Source: Solirubrobacteraceae bacterium
GTDB taxonomy: Bacteria > Actinomycetota > Thermoleophilia > Solirubrobacterales > Solirubrobacteraceae
Length of the DNA stretch: 20,155 nucleotides
Reading direction: 5' to 3'
Assembly (NCBI GenBank): GCA_016462625.1
Contig: JAEMSV010000068.1
Location: forward strand, 1 to 20,155
Part shown: one piece after another, positions 6,979-13,969 of the stretch
How positions within the stretch are numbered: the stretch's first letter is position 1
Layout: each line of letters begins with the position of its first letter
Translations under genes and position numbers: made by a program
Notes under the pieces: model-generated
Told to the model about the DNA's origin: nothing
What the model saw: the letters and a program-made list of their open reading frames with translations, nothing else
Databases searched by the model: none

Positions 6979-8493
6979 CTACTGGGGCTTGGGGAACAGC
7001 GGGGCGATCTTCTCGACCTGCTCCACCGCACCGGCGCGCAGGGTCGCGCCGGCGAGCGACAGGTCCTCGACGCCGAGCGCCGCAAACAGCGTGTCGACCG
7101 TCGCCGGGAGCCACGGATGCAGCAGCAGGCCGATGACCCGCAGCCCATCCGTGAGGGTCGCGAGGACCATGTCGAGCTGGCCGGCCTGGGCCTCGTCCTT
7201 GGCGAGCGCCCACGGCGTCTGCTCCTCGACGTAGCGGTTCAGGCGCTTGACCGCCTGCCAGGCGGCGTCGAGCGCCTGGGTCAGCTCGCTCGCGTCGATG
7301 AGCTCGGAGACCTTCCCGGCGAGCGGGTCGAGCTCCGCCGCGATCGCCGGATCCGGTGCGACGTTCGGGACCGCGCCCTCGCGGTAGCGGTGGACCATCG
7401 CCGTCGTGCGGCTCGCGAGGTTGCCGAACTCGTTGGCCAGCTCGTTCTCGTACCGCGCCGCGAAGCCCGCCGTCGACACCGCGCCGTCCTGCCCGAAGCT
7501 GACCTCGCGCAGGCAGTAGTAGCGCAGGGCGTCGGCGCCGAACTCCTCGATGATCTGGAACGGATCGAGCACGTTGCCGAGCGACTTGCTCATCTTGTGC
7601 TCGGAGCCGTCGGCGTCGCGCATGAGCAGGAAGCCGTGGACGACGACGTGCTCGGGGAGCTCCAGCCCGGCGGCCATGAGCAGCGCCGGCCAGTAGATCG
7701 TGTGGAACTTGAGGATGTCCTTGCCGATGAGCTGAACCTGCGGCGGCCAGAACTCCTCGGTGAGGTCCTCACCCGCCTGGGCGAAGGAGAGCGCGGTCAC
7801 GTAGTTCAGCAACGCGTCGAACCAGACGTAGAAGACGTGCTCGGGATCCCACGGGACCTCGACGCCCCACGTCAGCTGGTTGCGCGACAGCGAGACGTCC
7901 TGCAGACCCTGCGCGAGGAACGCGCGGGCCTCGTTGAAGCGATGCTTCGGACGCACCCAGTCGGGGTTGTTGTCGAACAGCTCCTCGAGCGGCTTCTGGA
8001 AGTCCGAGAGCTTGAAGAACCAGTTCTTCTCGGACTCGCGGACCAGCGGGATCTTGTGGATCGGACACGTGTGGTCCGGCCCCATCTCCGCATCCGTCTT
8101 GAAGTCCGCGCAGCGGGGGCAGTACCAGCCCTCGTACAGGCCGAGATGGACGTGCCCGTTCTCCTTGACCTTCGTGAGGATCTCCTGCACGCAGAGCTTG
8201 TGCTCGGGATCCGACGTGCGGACGAAGAAGTCGTTGGAGACGTTCAGCTTCGGCATGAGATCGCGGAAGCGCGGGGCGTTCTCGTCGACCAGCGCCTGCG
8301 GCGTCATGCCGCGCGCCTCGGCCGCGAGCGCGACCGGCTCGCCGTGCTCGTCCGTGCCCGTGAGGAAGAAGACGTCCTCCCCGCGCTGGCGCATATGCCG
8401 GGCCAGCACGTCGGCGGCGATTGCCGTGTACGCGTGGCCGAGATGCGGCGCCGCGTTCACGTAGTAGATCGGGGTGGTGACGTAGAAGCTCAT
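6979..8493 (-). CDS. metG: Methionyl-tRNA synthetase
   Basis: This class I synthetase charges tRNA-Met, including the initiator. The 504-residue length matches short forms without a C-terminal Trbp111-like domain. The class I signature is HLGH (17-20), with KMSKS at 300-304. A single zinc-knuckle insertion carries C125-x2-C128 and C143-x2-H146, so the fourth ligand position is His rather than the usual Cys. WFDALLNYVTAL (224-235) and the TPWALAK helix of the anticodon domain are also seen. The start is ATG 8493. The long open frame further upstream runs over the M23 peptidase gene in another frame and is not real. The gap to the upstream peptidase stop is only 17 bases, so it may be read from that promoter as well as its own. 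Confidence 0.97.
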   Translation of the reverse strand: MSFYVTTPIYYVNAAPHLGHAYTAIAADVLARHMRQRGEDVFFLTGTDEHGEPVALAAEARGMTPQALVDENAPRFRDLMPKLNVSNDFFVRTSDPEHKLCVQEILTKVKENGHVHLGLYEGWYCPRCADFKTDAEMGPDHTCPIHKIPLVRESEKNWFFKLSDFQKPLEELFDNNPDWVRPKHRFNEARAFLAQGLQDVSLSRNQLTWGVEVPWDPEHVFYVWFDALLNYVTALSFAQAGEDLTEEFWPPQVQLIGKDILKFHTIYWPALLMAAGLELPEHVVVHGFLLMRDADGSEHKMSKSLGNVLDPFQIIEEFGADALRYYCLREVSFGQDGAVSTAGFAARYENELANEFGNLASRTTAMVHRYREGAVPNVAPDPAIAAELDPLAGKVSELIDASELTQALDAAWQAVKRLNRYVEEQTPWALAKDEAQAGQLDMVLATLTDGLRVIGLLLHPWLPATVDTLFAALGVEDLSLAGATLRAGAVEQVEKIAPLFPKPQ

Positions 8494-8510
8494 GGGGCGC
8501 GCGAGGCAGG

Positions 8511-9212
8511 CTACCGGCGTGCCCCCGTGGGTCCCGTGACGCGAGCGTGACCGAGCCCATGCCCGGGCCTCCGCCGACGGGCGGCGGTGGCGGGCACGAA
8601 GGCGATGACGAGGAGCGCGAGCCCGGCGACGGCCGGCCACGGCACGGGCCGCACGCCCTTTGACACGAGCCGGGGGGCACGGACGGCCGGGGACGCGGGA
8701 AGCGGGTGCGGGCCGGCCCTTGGCGGCGGCACGGGGCCGACGGAGGGCGGGGAGGCCGGCGCGCTGCGCCGCAGCAGCGTCAGCGGATCGACGTACTGCC
8801 CGTCGGCGACCCGCCGCGCGCCGAGATGGACGTGCGGCCCACCCCGGGGAGCACCGGAGCGCCCAACCGTCCCGATCAGCGCATCCGCGGCGATCGCCCG
8901 GCCCCGTGAGGTCGCGATCGATCCGAGGTGGAGATACGACGCCACCAGGGAGCCGCAGCGCACGGAGACGGTGCGGCCTGCGCTCCCGACGGTCCCGGCG
9001 AACCGGACCTTCCCAGCGCACGCCGCGCGGACCGGCGCACCGAGCGGCGCCGCCAGGTCGACACCACGGTGCTGCCCGGCGGCAAAGCGATCGGGCCCGA
9101 CGGTGAACGGCCGCGCCGGCTCACCATCGACGGGCCAGCGCCACGTCGCCGCGGCGGCGGGCTCGGCGATGGTGACAGCGAGAGCGATGACGAGGAAGGC
9201 GCGCGCGAGCAT
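8511..9212 (-). CDS. Secreted M23 (LytM-type) metallopeptidase with C-terminal membrane anchor
   Basis: This 233-residue protein has an N-terminal signal peptide (ARAFLVIALAVTIAEPAAAA, residues 3-22). A LytM/M23 domain follows with H48 and D52 (QHRGVD), H95 (YLHLG), and H127/H129 (HVHLG); these are all the residues expected for an active zinc peptidase. C65 and C86 could form a disulfide. A Pro-rich linker (151-190) leads to a hydrophobic segment (194-210) and an Arg-rich tail (RRRRPG). It probably cleaves peptidoglycan cross-bridges or stem peptides at the outer face of the membrane; the substrate is inferred. ATG 9212 is preferred over upstream starts because the signal peptide begins there and TACGGT lies 6 bases ahead. 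It is just upstream of metG. Confidence 0.9.
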   Translation of the reverse strand: MLARAFLVIALAVTIAEPAAAATWRWPVDGEPARPFTVGPDRFAAGQHRGVDLAAPLGAPVRAACAGKVRFAGTVGSAGRTVSVRCGSLVASYLHLGSIATSRGRAIAADALIGTVGRSGAPRGGPHVHLGARRVADGQYVDPLTLLRRSAPASPPSVGPVPPPRAGPHPLPASPAVRAPRLVSKGVRPVPWPAVAGLALLVIAFVPATAARRRRPGHGLGHARVTGPTGARR

Positions 9213-9218
9213 CGGGCG

Positions 9219-9224
9219 ACCGTA
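9219..9224 (-). promoter_or_regulatory. -10 element (TACGGT) of the M23 peptidase gene
   Basis: TACGGT lies 6 bases before the ATG on the minus strand and there is no Shine-Dalgarno, so the transcript is predicted to be leaderless. Confidence 0.5.
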
Positions 9225-9254
9225 CGGCCGCCTGGGCCGTTTCGACGACAACGC

Positions 9255-9276
9255 GCGGGTCTTGGCACACACCCGC
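9255..9276 (-). terminator. Weak hairpin downstream of rsmI
   Basis: GCGGGT (9255-9260) and ACCCGC (9271-9276) can pair with a 10-base loop, 55-76 bases after the rsmI stop. There is no T-tract, so this is only a candidate. It is the only stem-loop I noticed in the 118-base rsmI/M23 gap. Confidence 0.2.
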
Positions 9277-9330
9277 CGCGATGACGGCACAGAGGCGGAG
9301 TTCCGTCGCCGTTCGCGTCGAGGCTCTGCG

Positions 9331-10140
9331 TCAGCTCTCGGTGAGCGCCTTGTACAGCGCGTTCGCCTTCACGCCGGTCAGCTCGGCGACCACCGCCGCC
9401 GCCGGGCGCGGCTTCGCGCCGGCGTCCACGAGCGCGCGGAGCGCTTCCACCGCGGGCCCCAGGTCGCCCTCGACCACAGGAGCGCCGGCGAACACCACCA
9501 CGACCTCGCCCTTCGGGGGCGCGTCCGCGTACTTCGCGGCCAGCTCGGCGGCCGTCCCGCGCGCGATCTCCTCGTGCACCTTCGTCAACTCCCGGCACAC
9601 CGCCACGGGCCGGTCGGGATCGACCTCGGCGAGAACCCGCAGCGACGCCGCCACGCGACCGGGCGACTCGAACGCCACGGTCGTCTCGTCGGACACCACG
9701 AGCGTGCGCATCTCCCCCGCCTTGCGCGGCAGGAACCCGACGAACCGCCACCGATCGGCGGGCAGCGCGCTTGCGACCAGCGCGCTCAGCACCGCGCTCG
9801 GTCCGGGCAGCACCTCGACCGCGAGCCCGGCGGCGACGCACGCTTGGACCAGGACGTAGCCCGGGTCGCTCACGAGCGGCATCCCGGCGTCTGAGACCAG
9901 CGCCACCGTCAGCCCGTTGCTCATCCGGTCCACGAGCTCCAGGGCCCGGCCGCGCTCGTTGTGCTCGTGGTAGCTGACGAGCTTCGCGTCGACGCCGTAG
10001 CGGTCGAGCAGCACGCGGGTCCGGCGGGTGTCCTCACAAGCGACGACATCGGCGTCGCGCAGCGCGCTGAGCACCCGGAGCGTCACGTCCTCGAGGTTCC
10101 CGATCGGCGTCGGGCAGACGACCAGGCGACCGGTGCTCAC
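9331..10140 (-). CDS. rsmI: 16S rRNA 2'-O-ribose cytidine methyltransferase RsmI
   Basis: RsmI methylates the 2'-O of a cytidine in helix 44 near the decoding centre of 16S rRNA. The 269-residue protein is a tetrapyrrole-methylase-fold enzyme with the family's hallmarks: VVCPTPIGNLEDVTLR (7-22), ACEDTRRTRVLL (34-45), SYHEHNE (56-62), VSDAGMPLVSDPGY (82-95) and the LPGPSAVLSALVASALP block (111-127). The C-terminal RsmI-type helix-turn-helix tail (GVKANALYKALTE) is present. The start is GTG, overlapping the ROK kinase stop (GTGA), so translation is likely coupled to that gene. Confidence 0.95.
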   Translation of the reverse strand: MSTGRLVVCPTPIGNLEDVTLRVLSALRDADVVACEDTRRTRVLLDRYGVDAKLVSYHEHNERGRALELVDRMSNGLTVALVSDAGMPLVSDPGYVLVQACVAAGLAVEVLPGPSAVLSALVASALPADRWRFVGFLPRKAGEMRTLVVSDETTVAFESPGRVAASLRVLAEVDPDRPVAVCRELTKVHEEIARGTAAELAAKYADAPPKGEVVVVFAGAPVVEGDLGPAVEALRALVDAGAKPRPAAAVVAELTGVKANALYKALTES

Positions 10141-11096
10141 GAGCCGACCGCCTCGCGGGCGAGGAGCGCTGCGCCGAGCATCCCCGACTCCGCGCCGAAG
10201 CCCGATGGGACGATCTGCACGGCGTCGCGCATCGGCGGCAGCGCCCGTGCGGCGACGACCTCACGCGCAGGCCCCAGCAGCAGCTCCCCCGCGCCGATGA
10301 CTCCGCCGCCGATGACCACGGTCTGCGGATTGAAGATGTTCACGACGTTGGCGATCCCCACGCCCAGCCACCTGCCGATGCGGCGAACCGCCTTCTCGGC
10401 CGCGGCGTCTCCGTCGTGGGCGAGCTCGGTGACCAGGGCGCCGGTGATCTCGCGGCCGGAGGCCAGCGCGCGGCCCAGCGCGCTGTCGGCATGCTCGCGC
10501 GCCAGCTCCCGGCCCTCCCGGGCCAGCGCAGGACCCGAGACGACCGCCTCCAGGCACCCGCGGTTCGGACAGGCGCCGGCACACTCGGGTCCGTCCGCGT
10601 CCACGACCATGTGCCCGAGCTCCGGGCCCGCGCCCTGTGCGCCCCGGGCGAGCTGTCCTTCCACGACCATCCCGCTGCCGATCCCCGTGCCGATGGTGAG
10701 CAAGACCGCGTCGCGCGCACCCTGCGCCGCGCCCGCGCGCCACTCGGCGAGCATCGCGGCGTTGGCGTCGTTGTCGATTGCCACGGGCAGCCCGACGCGC
10801 TCGGCGACGAGGTCGCCGAACGGGACTCCCGCGATCGGCAGGTGCGTGCTCATCATCGCCACGCCGCGCGCGCGGTCCATGAGGCAGGGGATTCCCAGGC
10901 CGATGCCCCCGATCTCGACGGACGCCGCGGCGCGCACCTCGTCGATCGCCGAGACGACCGTGTCGAGCACCTCCTGCAGCGTCAGCGACTGCGCCGCGCG
11001 GTGAGCGCGGGCGTGGACCTGGAGATCGGCGTCGACGGCCCCGGCCAGCAGCTTGGTGCCGCCGAGATCCACGCCGATCATGCATGTGCCCGTCAT
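10137..11096 (-). CDS. ROK-family sugar kinase (glucokinase-like)
   Basis: This 319-residue ROK protein has the phosphate-1 loop GVDLGGTK (8-15), the substrate/catalytic IDNDANAA (107-114), the TIGTGIGSG loop (134-142) and the zinc site GHMVV..C-x3-C-x4-C-LE (H162, C172, C176, C181), a spaced variant of the usual C-x-C-G-x2-G-C. No N-terminal DNA-binding domain is present, so it is an enzyme rather than a NagC/Mlc repressor. Glucose or a related hexose/hexosamine is the likely substrate (inference). Starts at GTG 11108, ATG 11096 and ATG 11081 are in frame. 11096 is chosen because TACGGT at 11107-11112 overlaps the GTG, and a leaderless start would fall near 11096-11099. It is cotranscribed with rsmI and divergent from the LCP gene. 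Confidence 0.9.
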   Translation of the reverse strand: MTGTCMIGVDLGGTKLLAGAVDADLQVHARAHRAAQSLTLQEVLDTVVSAIDEVRAAASVEIGGIGLGIPCLMDRARGVAMMSTHLPIAGVPFGDLVAERVGLPVAIDNDANAAMLAEWRAGAAQGARDAVLLTIGTGIGSGMVVEGQLARGAQGAGPELGHMVVDADGPECAGACPNRGCLEAVVSGPALAREGRELAREHADSALGRALASGREITGALVTELAHDGDAAAEKAVRRIGRWLGVGIANVVNIFNPQTVVIGGGVIGAGELLLGPAREVVAARALPPMRDAVQIVPSGFGAESGMLGAALLAREAVGS

Positions 11097-11106
11097 GAGA
11101 GTCGAC

Positions 11107-11112
11107 ACCGTA
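11107..11112 (-). promoter_or_regulatory. -10 element (TACGGT) of the ROK kinase-rsmI operon
   Basis: TACGGT lies 10 bases before ATG 11096 and overlaps the alternative GTG start at 11108, which argues against that GTG. Confidence 0.4.
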
Positions 11113-11152
11113 GTCCGCGCGGCGGCTTGCAGGAGCCGGGAAGCCCGGTCCG

Positions 11153-11158
11153 TACCCT
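11153..11158 (+). promoter_or_regulatory. -10 element (TACCCT) of the LCP gene
   Basis: TACCCT is followed by 7 bases and then the ATG at 11166. No Shine-Dalgarno is seen, so a leaderless transcript is predicted. Confidence 0.5.
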
Positions 11159-11165
11159 GAGTCGG

Positions 11166-12275
11166 ATGCGCCAGGAGCCCCGCCCCCCGAGCGCCGAGCA
11201 GGACGCTGAGCCGGAATACCGCGTCTACCGCTCGCGTCCGAAGCTGCTGACCCGCGACCGCGGGGACGATTTCGAGCGGCCGCGCAGCGGCGGTGACGGC
11301 GGCAACGGCGGCCCGCGCTGGCGGCCGCGCCTACCCGGCGGCCCCAAGCGCGGAGGAGGAAGGAAGGGCCTCTCCTTCGGCCGGGTCGTCAAGTGGATCG
11401 TCGTCGCGGCAGCGGTCTGGATCGGGATCAGCCTCGTCGCGTTCCTGATCAGCGCGCAGATCGAGCAGGGCAAGGTCGACGACGACGTAAGCGTGCTCCT
11501 GGGCGGCGCGGGCTACCCGCTCACGTCCCCGAACAACGTCCTGGTCCTCGGCTCGGACCAGCGCAGCGAGGGGACCGCCGAGCCCGGCGCCTCCACCAGC
11601 GGTCCCAGCCGCTCGGACTCGATCATGCTGCTGCGCGTCGGAGGCGGGAACAACCAGCGCCTCTCGATCGCCCGGGACACCCTCGTCGACATTCCCGGCC
11701 ACGGCGTGCAGAAGATCAACGCCGCCTACGCAATCGGCGGCGCCGCGCTCACGATCCAGACCGTCGAGCAGTACACGGGCATCGACGTCAACCACCTCAT
11801 CGAGGTGAGCTTCGAGGACTTCCCCAAGCTCATCGACGCGATGGGCGGCATCAACTACAAGGGCGGATGCGTCGTCGGCAAGATCAACGGCGGCTACGCC
11901 AACGGCGGCGTCACCGTGCGCGTGCGCGCCGGTGTGAAGACGCACCTCAACGGCGACCAGGCGCTCGCGCTCGCCCGCACCCGGAAGAACGCGTGCAACG
12001 GCGCTGAGGACGACCTCAGCCGGGCCCGGCGCCAGCAGAAGATCATCTCGTCGATGAAGAACCGCGCCCTCTCGCCCGCCGGTTTCGTCCGGATGCCGAT
12101 GATCGCGTGGCAGATGCCCAAGACCTTCCGCAGCGACATGAGCGGCCCAACGATGCTCGGGCTGTTCGCGGCGATGTCGATCGGCTCACCCGAGACGAAG
12201 GTCCTGGGCACGCCGTCGGGCATCGTCCCGCCCGAGCTCAAGCAGCGCCGCGTGGAGCAGTTCCTCGGTGACTGA
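11166..12275 (+). CDS. LCP (LytR-CpsA-Psr) family cell-wall glycopolymer ligase
   Basis: This 369-residue protein belongs to the family that transfers lipid-linked secondary polymers (teichoic acid, capsule, arabinogalactan types) to peptidoglycan on the outer face. A 74-residue cytoplasmic N-terminus is rich in Arg, Gly and Pro and looks disordered. One transmembrane helix (about 75-96) is followed by the LCP domain: NVLVLGSDQR (124-133), RSDSIMLLRV (149-158), SIARDTLVDIPG (167-178), KINAAYAIGG (183-192), LNGDQALALARTRK (261-274) and DDLSRARRQQ (282-291). C235 and C277 could form a disulfide. There is no LytR_C domain. ATG 11166 fits the TACCCT seven bases upstream; the longer upstream frame overlaps the ROK gene. 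The next gene starts 8 bases before its stop. Confidence 0.93.
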   Translation: MRQEPRPPSAEQDAEPEYRVYRSRPKLLTRDRGDDFERPRSGGDGGNGGPRWRPRLPGGPKRGGGRKGLSFGRVVKWIVVAAAVWIGISLVAFLISAQIEQGKVDDDVSVLLGGAGYPLTSPNNVLVLGSDQRSEGTAEPGASTSGPSRSDSIMLLRVGGGNNQRLSIARDTLVDIPGHGVQKINAAYAIGGAALTIQTVEQYTGIDVNHLIEVSFEDFPKLIDAMGGINYKGGCVVGKINGGYANGGVTVRVRAGVKTHLNGDQALALARTRKNACNGAEDDLSRARRQQKIISSMKNRALSPAGFVRMPMIAWQMPKTFRSDMSGPTMLGLFAAMSIGSPETKVLGTPSGIVPPELKQRRVEQFLGD

Positions 12276-12729
12276 TCGCCCCCGCTGCTACGTCGCGAGC
12301 CCGCTCGGGTTCAGCGAGGCTGGACGGCACTACTACGCCGAGGTGTACCTGCCGGCCCTTTCCGCGGTCGTCGAGCCGGTCGACCCGTGGTCGCTGACGC
12401 AGCCCTGGGAGGTCGAGCAGGCCATCGCCGCCGGCCGCGAGCGCGACATCTTCCTGGAGATCGGTCGCCGCAACAGCGAGGCGATCCGCAGCTGCACGCT
12501 GTTGGCCGCCCACCTCGACGGTCAGGAGGTCGACGCCGGAACCGCCGCGGAGATCGGCTACGGCGTCGCCGCCGGGCTGACGTGCTTCGGGCTCCGCACC
12601 GACCTGCGCCAGAGCGGTGAGCCGGGCATGGTGGTGAACCTCCAGGTGGAGGCCTTCATCGTCGAGAGCGGTGGGCGGGTCGTCGATTCGCTGGACGCGC
12701 TCGTGGCCGCGCTGGCGACCCCGGATTGA
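12268..12729 (+). CDS. Nucleoside 2-deoxyribosyltransferase-like protein
   Basis: This 153-residue protein resembles the nucleoside 2-deoxyribosyltransferase fold. The N-terminal strand-loop CYVASPLGFSEAGRHYY (7-23) supplies the nucleoside-binding residues. HLDGQEVDAGTAAEIGYG (82-99) carries D84, D89 and E95, with E95 the candidate nucleophile by family pattern. Family enzymes swap bases between deoxyribonucleosides or hydrolyse them; several relatives are 5'-phosphate hydrolases, so the exact reaction is open. The GTG start overlaps the LCP stop by 8 bases, so it is probably coupled to the LCP gene. A functional link to wall synthesis is not obvious. Confidence 0.85.
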   Translation: MTDRPRCYVASPLGFSEAGRHYYAEVYLPALSAVVEPVDPWSLTQPWEVEQAIAAGRERDIFLEIGRRNSEAIRSCTLLAAHLDGQEVDAGTAAEIGYGVAAGLTCFGLRTDLRQSGEPGMVVNLQVEAFIVESGGRVVDSLDALVAALATPD

Positions 12730-12755
12730 CTTTCGTAGGCGTTTCGATACATACT
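12726..12755 (+). promoter_or_regulatory. Candidate promoter of the cyclase-PadR-2TM operon
   Basis: TTGACT (12726-12731, 5 of 6 to consensus, overlapping the stop of the previous gene) and CATACT (12750-12755, 4 of 6) are separated by 18 bases. This puts the transcript start near 12762, with about 23 bases of leader before ATG 12785. The spacer and the downstream flank hold the TTCGTA repeats. Confidence 0.5.
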
Positions 12756-12771
12756 TCGTAGGCGTTTCGTA
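12731..12771 (+). repeat. Tandem TTCGTA half-sites, likely operator of the cyclase-PadR operon
   Basis: The 15-base word TTCGTAGGCGTTTCG occurs twice (12732-12746 and 12755-12769). At finer scale there are four heptamers, TTTCGTA, TTTCGAT, CTTCGTA and TTTCGTA, starting at 12731, 12742, 12754 and 12765. These spacings of 11, 12 and 11 bases place them on about the same face of the helix. They overlap the promoter spacer and the transcript start, so a repressor bound there would block transcription. The encoded PadR or winged-helix cyclase protein is the obvious candidate binder. Confidence 0.6.
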
Positions 12772-12784
12772 ACGACGTCCTCCG

Positions 12785-13498
12785 ATGTTCGCCACACGAT
12801 CCACATCCACCGCCGACTTCCTGCTCGACCTGCTCGAGCTCACCAGCGTCGGCCCGACGTCGCTCGAACAGGCGGGCTCCGGCCAGCGCACCAGGCACGG
12901 GCTTGCGACGCTCGAGGCTGAGGGCCTCGTCGCCTCCGCCGCCGAGGCCGGCGTGATCCGCTACCGCACCACGGAGACCGGACTGGCCGCGCTTGAGCGC
13001 CGCGGTCGCATTCCCGGGCGAGGCACCGTGCTCTTCACCGACATCGTCGGGTCGACCGAGCTCATCGCCGCGCTGGGCGAGGAGGGCGCCCACGAGCGCC
13101 GCAAGCGCCACTTCTCGCTGCTGCGCGATGCGATCGGCGGGCACCGCGGCCGGGAGGTCAAACGGCTGGGCGACGGCGTCATGGCCGTGTTCTCCGACCC
13201 GGCGGCGGCGACCGCGTGCGCCGCCGAGATGCAGCGCGCGGTGGCCGCAGACCCCGATCGGCTCGGCCTGCGCATCGGCGTCCACACCGGCGACCTGCTG
13301 CACGACGGGGACGATCTCTACGGCACGACCGTCATCGTCGCCGCCCGGCTGTGCGATCGCGCCCGGGCGGGGGAGACGATCGTGTCCGACGCCACGCACG
13401 CCCTGAGCGACGGCGCGGACCAGCCGGTGCGGCCACTCGGCGACCTTGCGCTCGCCGGCCTGCCGGACCCGGTCACCGCGTATGCGGCCGTCGCGTAG
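12785..13498 (+). CDS. Winged-helix domain fused to class III nucleotidyl cyclase domain
   Basis: This 237-residue protein has two parts. Residues about 8-74 look like a winged-helix DNA-binding domain (helices DFLLDLLEL and SLEQAGSGQRTRHGLATLEAE, then a wing GLVASAAEAGVIRYRTTETG). Residues 80-237 are a class III adenylate/guanylate cyclase homology domain. Metal ligands D86 (LFTDIVGST) and D130 (KRLGDGVMAVF), purine-contact Lys K126 and transition-state Arg R188 (VAARL) are present. The position that is normally the transition-state Asn, four before that Arg, is Ile184. The protein could therefore be a weak cyclase, or a nucleotide sensor that controls DNA binding (inference). No membrane segment is seen. 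The stop is directly followed by the PadR start. Its promoter carries the repeat array. Confidence 0.88.
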   Translation: MFATRSTSTADFLLDLLELTSVGPTSLEQAGSGQRTRHGLATLEAEGLVASAAEAGVIRYRTTETGLAALERRGRIPGRGTVLFTDIVGSTELIAALGEEGAHERRKRHFSLLRDAIGGHRGREVKRLGDGVMAVFSDPAAATACAAEMQRAVAADPDRLGLRIGVHTGDLLHDGDDLYGTTVIVAARLCDRARAGETIVSDATHALSDGADQPVRPLGDLALAGLPDPVTAYAAVA

Positions 13499-13969
13499 AT
13501 GCCCCCCCGCTTCTTCCGTCACGGCGAACTCCCCCTCGTGCTGCTCGCGCTCCTCTCCGACTCGCCGCGCCACGGCTACGAGGTGATGGCCGAGCTCAAT
13601 CGTCTGTTCGGTCCGCGCTACCGGGCGTCACCCGGAAGCATCTATCCGGCCATCGAGGCGCTCCAGGCCGAGGGCCTGATCGTCGGACAGCCGAGCGGCG
13701 ACAAGGTCGTCTACGAGACCACGCCAGAGGGCGACCAGGCGCTGAAGGCCCGCGCCGACATGCTCGCCGCACTCGAGGTTCGCGTCGGGGTGCGCCTGGG
13801 CGACGAGTCGCTCGAGACGCTCCTGACCCACTTCAAGGCGCGCCTGTCACCGCTCTCGGGCCACATCGATCCGAGCGCGGCGGCCCTCGTGCTCGACCAT
13901 GCGGCCAGCGCGATCGAGCAGCTCACCGTCGCACCCACGTCCAAGCGGAGGAGACACCATGCAGGATGA
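13499..13969 (+). CDS. PadR-family transcriptional regulator
   Basis: This 156-residue protein has the PadR winged helix at residues about 10-85: LPLVLLALLSDSPRHGYEVMAEL, then the recognition segment SPGSIYPAIEALQAEGLI and the wing VVYETTPEGDQAL (segments are split here). The C-terminal part is helical (about 85-145), as expected for the dimerisation region. PadR proteins are usually repressors of detoxification, transport or stress genes, and the effector is not readable. The ATG abuts the cyclase stop with no gap (TAGATG), and its own end overlaps the next gene by 11 bases. It is thus the middle gene of a tight three-gene operon and probably regulates its own promoter. Confidence 0.93.
   Translation: MPPRFFRHGELPLVLLALLSDSPRHGYEVMAELNRLFGPRYRASPGSIYPAIEALQAEGLIVGQPSGDKVVYETTPEGDQALKARADMLAALEVRVGVRLGDESLETLLTHFKARLSPLSGHIDPSAAALVLDHAASAIEQLTVAPTSKRRRHHAG
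13947..13953 (+). promoter_or_regulatory. Strong Shine-Dalgarno for the 2TM-SHOCT gene
   Basis: GGAGGAG ends 5 bases before ATG 13959, within the end of the PadR gene. It is the clearest ribosome binding site in the window and fixes the start of the internal gene. Confidence 0.8.

Noticed and set aside
8508..8513. TAGCCT as a leaderless -10 for metG
   Set aside because: It is 14 bases from the ATG, outside the 6-10 base window seen for other genes, and it coincides with the stop codon of the M23 gene; it may still drive a short-leader transcript, but the support is weak.
6313..8550. A 745-codon plus-strand open frame opposite tatD and metG
   Set aside because: It lies entirely across metG and tatD, which have intact motifs. 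The product has no recognisable domain and the repetitive composition of a mirror frame.
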